This document shows, one piece after another, positions 61,492 through 64,000 of a stretch of 64,000 bases of DNA (position 1 is its first letter; every line of letters begins with the position of its first letter). Origin of the DNA: Rubritalea profundi (GTDB taxonomy: Bacteria; Verrucomicrobiota; Verrucomicrobiia; Verrucomicrobiales; Akkermansiaceae). The translations under genes were made by a program, and so were the position numbers. The DNA lies in contig NZ_MQWA01000001.1 of NCBI RefSeq assembly GCF_002954445.1, forward strand, positions 2,814,512-2,878,511. The letters are read 5' to 3'. The notes below the pieces were generated by a model, which worked only from the letters and a program-made list of their open reading frames with translations, made no database searches and was not told the origin of the DNA.

Positions 61492-61929
61492 TTATTGGCG
61501 TGGGGGCAATAAGGGAGTTAAAGACCCAGAACTCATACTTGGGTTGAGAGTTTCAGTCTCTCTCTCAGAGCGAAGAGGGCGAAAACTAGCGCTGTGTGTG
61601 TCCAATCGAAACTGCATGGCATTGAGTTCACGGTTGAGCTCGGATTGCTGACTGTGCATGGTTTCTTGTTGCTCAAGAAGCTTGTTTAGCCTGCTCTCCA
61701 ATTGCGAACTGTTGCCAGCATGAGCAGCGATCATAGATGATTGATCAAATAGCTGGCTCGTCCCGCGTAGGGACTCTGATGAATAATAAGCCCCATCAGT
61801 CTGATGCATCATTGGAGAGTGGACGAGAGTCGTTGGCTGGATCGTACCAAGGCTCATTTTGTGATGGAGCGCAACGCCGAGCGTGATACCCGTGATGCTC
61901 GCACATGCGACAGCTAAAATATGATTCAT
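61492..61929 (-). CDS. Membrane-anchored coiled-coil protein
   Basis: 145 residues. One N-terminal membrane helix (MNHILAVACASITGITLGVA), a low-complexity stretch, then a coiled coil (SRLNKLLEQQETMHSQQSEL and NRELNAMQFRLD). It probably projects into the periplasm. No family recognised. Immediately precedes the kinase gene (36 bases) and follows the next unknown by 15 bases, so it is part of the cluster. Leader contains CTAACAAC one base before ATG. Confidence 0.65.
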   Translation of the reverse strand: MNHILAVACASITGITLGVALHHKMSLGTIQPTTLVHSPMMHQTDGAYYSSESLRGTSQLFDQSSMIAAHAGNSSQLESRLNKLLEQQETMHSQQSELNRELNAMQFRLDTHSASFRPLRSERETETLNPSMSSGSLTPLLPPRQ

Positions 61930-61944
61930 CGTTGTTAGATATCC

Positions 61945-62619
61945 TTATTTTGGGAGTGAATCGACCAGAGCTGAGAGGTTTTCAATACTTTGGTCTAAAG
62001 AGTCTCCCGCTTGTTTCAGGTTATTGGTGGCTGTTTTGAGCCGTGCGGAAACACTATGTTCTTGTTGATACCCGCGTTCAGGTTGGTAGCCTGGTTCCCT
62101 TGCTTGAATGACTTTGTTCGATATTTCAGGGACAAGGGTGTAGGGTGTGATACTCAGCGAGAGAGTTTTCCCAGTGCTCAAATTCACTTCAACTGGATAG
62201 GCTTTATTCTGTGGTGCTGGGATATAGCGCCAGCCTCTTGGAGCCTGTTGCATAGGTTTAGGAGCCCACGGACTTATGAGCTTGAAGCCACTATCTTCAG
62301 AGAGTTTTATTTGCTTGGGTATTTCCACTTTTACGACAACTGGCTCATCTTGCTCTGGGAGCCCCAAATCTTCAGGTTGCTCAGGCAAAACTGGATCTTC
62401 AGGCTGAGCTGGTTGTTCAGGCTTATTGAGCTCGTCAGAAGTTTCATCAAGCTCCGGCTCTTCTAGATTCTGATTGTCAGCTACTTCCTCATCGAGGACT
62501 GGGGGACTAAAATCGGTCTCAACAGGCTCCTCGTCTTCGACAATGATAGCGGTTGGAGCATCTTGAGTGAGACCCGTAAGTGGGAGTGCTAGGAGTATGT
62601 AAAAAGGAAAGTACTTCAT
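61945..62619 (-). CDS. Exported protein with acidic Pro-rich linker
   Basis: 224 residues. Signal peptide MKYFPFYILLALPLTGLTQD; residues 25-100 are a Glu/Asp/Pro-rich spacer with repeated PEQPEDxxLPEQ units; the C-terminal half has a small domain (ISPWAPKPMQQAPRGWRYIP, TPYTLVPEISNKVI) and an end helix (LKTATNNLKQAGDSLDQSIE). No family recognised. Its ATG shares bases with the stop of the upstream gene, so translation is coupled. Confidence 0.65.
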   Translation of the reverse strand: MKYFPFYILLALPLTGLTQDAPTAIIVEDEEPVETDFSPPVLDEEVADNQNLEEPELDETSDELNKPEQPAQPEDPVLPEQPEDLGLPEQDEPVVVKVEIPKQIKLSEDSGFKLISPWAPKPMQQAPRGWRYIPAPQNKAYPVEVNLSTGKTLSLSITPYTLVPEISNKVIQAREPGYQPERGYQQEHSVSARLKTATNNLKQAGDSLDQSIENLSALVDSLPK

Positions 62620-63323
62620 TATTTAGAAAGCTTGATGGTTGATGCGCTATTTTCAGAGAGCATGCTAGGATGGCTAGACGATTTCTGGGGGAGTGAAGGG
62701 CTGTCAGCGCGCAGAGCAGCAATTGGTTGTGCGCTCATAAGCAAGCTGTCCCAGGCCAATTGTATATTTTCACCGTCCTGATGAAGTTTTTTAATTTGTG
62801 ACTGATAAATTTTGAGAGCTCGGAGGACTCGTTGAGCCTCATTAGCCTGCTCAGGTCCAAACCTCAGCCCACGCGTTTTATAAATGACGGGCACTTGAAT
62901 AATAATCCGCTCTGAAGATGAGTTACTCTGAGCTGTGATGACGTGCTGAATACGGTCATTGGTTTCTTCAAAACCCACTAATCCTTCAGTGGAGTCACTC
63001 TTCGGCAGTGGAATGTTGGAACTTTTTTCTGCGGCACTGGTTTGTGACAGTCCGCTGCTTACTGGTGTGTCTCCAGGGAGTCCACCACTGTTAAGTTTTG
63101 TAAAACTATTTTGCTCGGGTGCAGATGGCTTACTTGCTTGGGGGGCTGCTGCGTCTGGTTCTTGTCTGGCACTTTCTCCTGAGCCATCTGGGATGGCACT
63201 CACTATTGTCGGTTTGGTGACGTAGAGCCAGCAAAAGAAAACAGCACTGAGAGTGCTGAAGGTCAGTAAATATTTATAAGTGAGTGTGATTTCACTGCTT
63301 GAGTGTGAAGTGGATGTAGACAT
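62619..63323 (-). CDS. Membrane-anchored protein with Ser/Pro-rich periplasmic linker
   Basis: 234 residues. A membrane helix at about 16-36 (YLLTFSTLSAVFFCWLYV) is followed by a long Ser/Pro/Ala/Gly-rich stretch and a folded part near 130-190 (RIIIQVPVIYKTRGLRFGPE, RVLRALKIYQSQIKKLHQDG). No family recognised. Overlaps the next gene's start (ATGA-type coupling at 62619). The design, a membrane anchor plus variable linker plus small domain, is repeated in its neighbours. Confidence 0.62.
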   Translation of the reverse strand: MSTSTSHSSSEITLTYKYLLTFSTLSAVFFCWLYVTKPTIVSAIPDGSGESARQEPDAAAPQASKPSAPEQNSFTKLNSGGLPGDTPVSSGLSQTSAAEKSSNIPLPKSDSTEGLVGFEETNDRIQHVITAQSNSSSERIIIQVPVIYKTRGLRFGPEQANEAQRVLRALKIYQSQIKKLHQDGENIQLAWDSLLMSAQPIAALRADSPSLPQKSSSHPSMLSENSASTIKLSK

Positions 63324-63421
63324 TTGAATGTGTTTCTAGATGAACTAGTGGGGTATCCAGGGGGACGGGAGAATGGACGGTGCTGGCGAGATCGATTGGC
63401 CGAACGCAGAACGCAATATAT

Positions 63422-63904
63422 TTAGCGTTTTACCTGCCCTAGGGCAAGGCGTTTCGCGTAGGTTATCACGACAGTGTCTGAAATCGGGGGGAACTGTGTG
63501 ATTGTCAGTCGAGCTTGAGTCACACTGAGTTGTTTTACAGTGTGGTTGGTGCTATGACTGGCCTGAATTCCAGGCTTGATTGAGATGTTTCCTTGAGCAT
63601 CTTGCTGAGAAATTCCATCGGCACGATAAATCTGATAACTATGATAGGCGTCCGCCACCTCAGATTGATAAAGCCGAATTTCTTGGCCGTTTGAATAGAC
63701 TCGGTATCGAGTATCTGGAAGAGGTATAGTTGTCGACTTACCCTTGCGTACTCGCACCATGGACTTGACTAAATAGACACCAATCAAGTCAAAACCCTCA
63801 GGCTTTACTGCATCCTCAACCACAAGAGCGACTGAGGGAGACGAATAGAGGGGGAGATTGGCGAGACTTAAAAAAGTAAGCGCTAGAAGACAAAATCGGC
63901 CCAT
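63422..63904 (-). CDS. Exported protein, unknown function
   Basis: 160 residues with a signal peptide (MGRFCLLALTFLSLANLPLY, then SS). The mature protein is beta-rich, with TTIPLPDTRYRVYSNGQEIR, EVADAYHSYQIYRADG and a C-terminal strand VVITYAKRLALG. No family recognised. First complete gene of the kinase cluster; 98 bases separate it from the next gene and 29 bases from the upstream partial gene. Confidence 0.62.
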   Translation of the reverse strand: MGRFCLLALTFLSLANLPLYSSPSVALVVEDAVKPEGFDLIGVYLVKSMVRVRKGKSTTIPLPDTRYRVYSNGQEIRLYQSEVADAYHSYQIYRADGISQQDAQGNISIKPGIQASHSTNHTVKQLSVTQARLTITQFPPISDTVVITYAKRLALGQVKR

Positions 63905-63933
63905 AAAACGTTCTATATACTATCCAATTTGGA

Positions 63934-64000
63934 TTATTTGCCAGCGTCCCACACGCTATTGTCACCAGGAGGCGAGGGGTCGTAATCTCCGCTTAAAACA
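63934..64000 (-). CDS. 3' end of a gene running off the window
   Basis: The minus strand reads VLSGDYDPSPPGDNSVWDAG-K before TAA at 63934-63936. The Gly/Asp/Pro/Asn-rich end recalls the C-terminus of type II secretion pseudopilins and type IV pilin-like proteins of this phylum, but 21 residues are too few for a firm call. It is the probable upstream member of the kinase cluster. Confidence 0.45.
   Translation of the reverse strand, partial: VLSGDYDPSPPGDNSVWDAGK

Overview
The window looks like chromosomal DNA of a member of the Verrucomicrobiota, probably an aquatic or marine Verrucomicrobiales (order-level placement is inference). Support: a very large prepilin-like protein of the Verru_Chthon cassette type (45794-49825), three proteins with GYF_2 domains including a Ser/Thr kinase, a sulfatase, recA preceded by a TGTTC-N4-GAACA palindrome (the LexA-box pattern I recall being described for this phylum), and start codons that mostly lack a Shine-Dalgarno sequence. 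Most genes are ordinary housekeeping genes. I saw no CRISPR array, rRNA, tRNA or prophage.

Layout. 0-4 kb: noncoding DNA with a diverged direct repeat, a small unknown gene, an intact IS4-family insertion sequence (18-bp inverted repeats, 10-bp target duplication), recA with its SOS box, and the stub of a methyltransferase gene. 4-9.7 kb, minus strand: DUF3472 protein, gdhA, then aroK, a polyprenyl synthetase, and two small membrane proteins in a tight cluster. 9.7-15.4 kb: gamma-carbonic-anhydrase-like protein, DUF151 nuclease-like protein, MscS channel, M50 protease, leuA, trmB, TPR protein. 15.5-26.8 kb: fusA, then a shortened spc operon (rplE, rpsH, rplF, rplR, rpsE, rplO, secY, adk, map) and a PBP2-type transpeptidase. 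Where rpsN and rpmD usually sit there is no gene, and S5 has a long RGG-rich N-terminal extension. 26.8-30.7 kb, minus: DUF2293, ROK kinase, coaX, amt. 30.8-35.3 kb: a family-4-like uracil-DNA glycosylase without Fe-S cysteines, a flavodoxin gene framed by a pair of ~82-bp inverted repeats, PNPOx-like, SRPBCC, LapA and hemF. 35.4-39.5 kb: sulfatase and tandemly duplicated GYF_2 membrane-protein genes with a decayed third copy. 39.5-49.8 kb: xseA, rplI, mutM, a large lipoprotein, an exported protein and the Verru_Chthon-type protein. 50-58.5 kb: dgt-recQ, a PAS-SpoIIE phosphatase, an acyltransferase and menD. 58.9-64 kb: Tat-exported M15-like protein, and a minus-strand cluster of four exported unknowns ending in a kinase-GYF protein.

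A striking property is that six genes (gdhA, the 152-aa membrane protein, polyprenyl synthetase, rplO, DUF2293, menD) are each broken by exactly one base in a short homopolymer, and each becomes a full-length family member when that base is restored. Because rplO and the prenyl synthase should be indispensable, sequencing or assembly error is the most economical explanation. I annotate each as one gene.

The most unusual biology that survives this caution: the cysteine-less UDG, the RGG-tailed ribosomal protein S5, the inverted-repeat-framed flavodoxin gene, the kinase-GYF/exported-protein cluster, and the decaying GYF_2 gene array.
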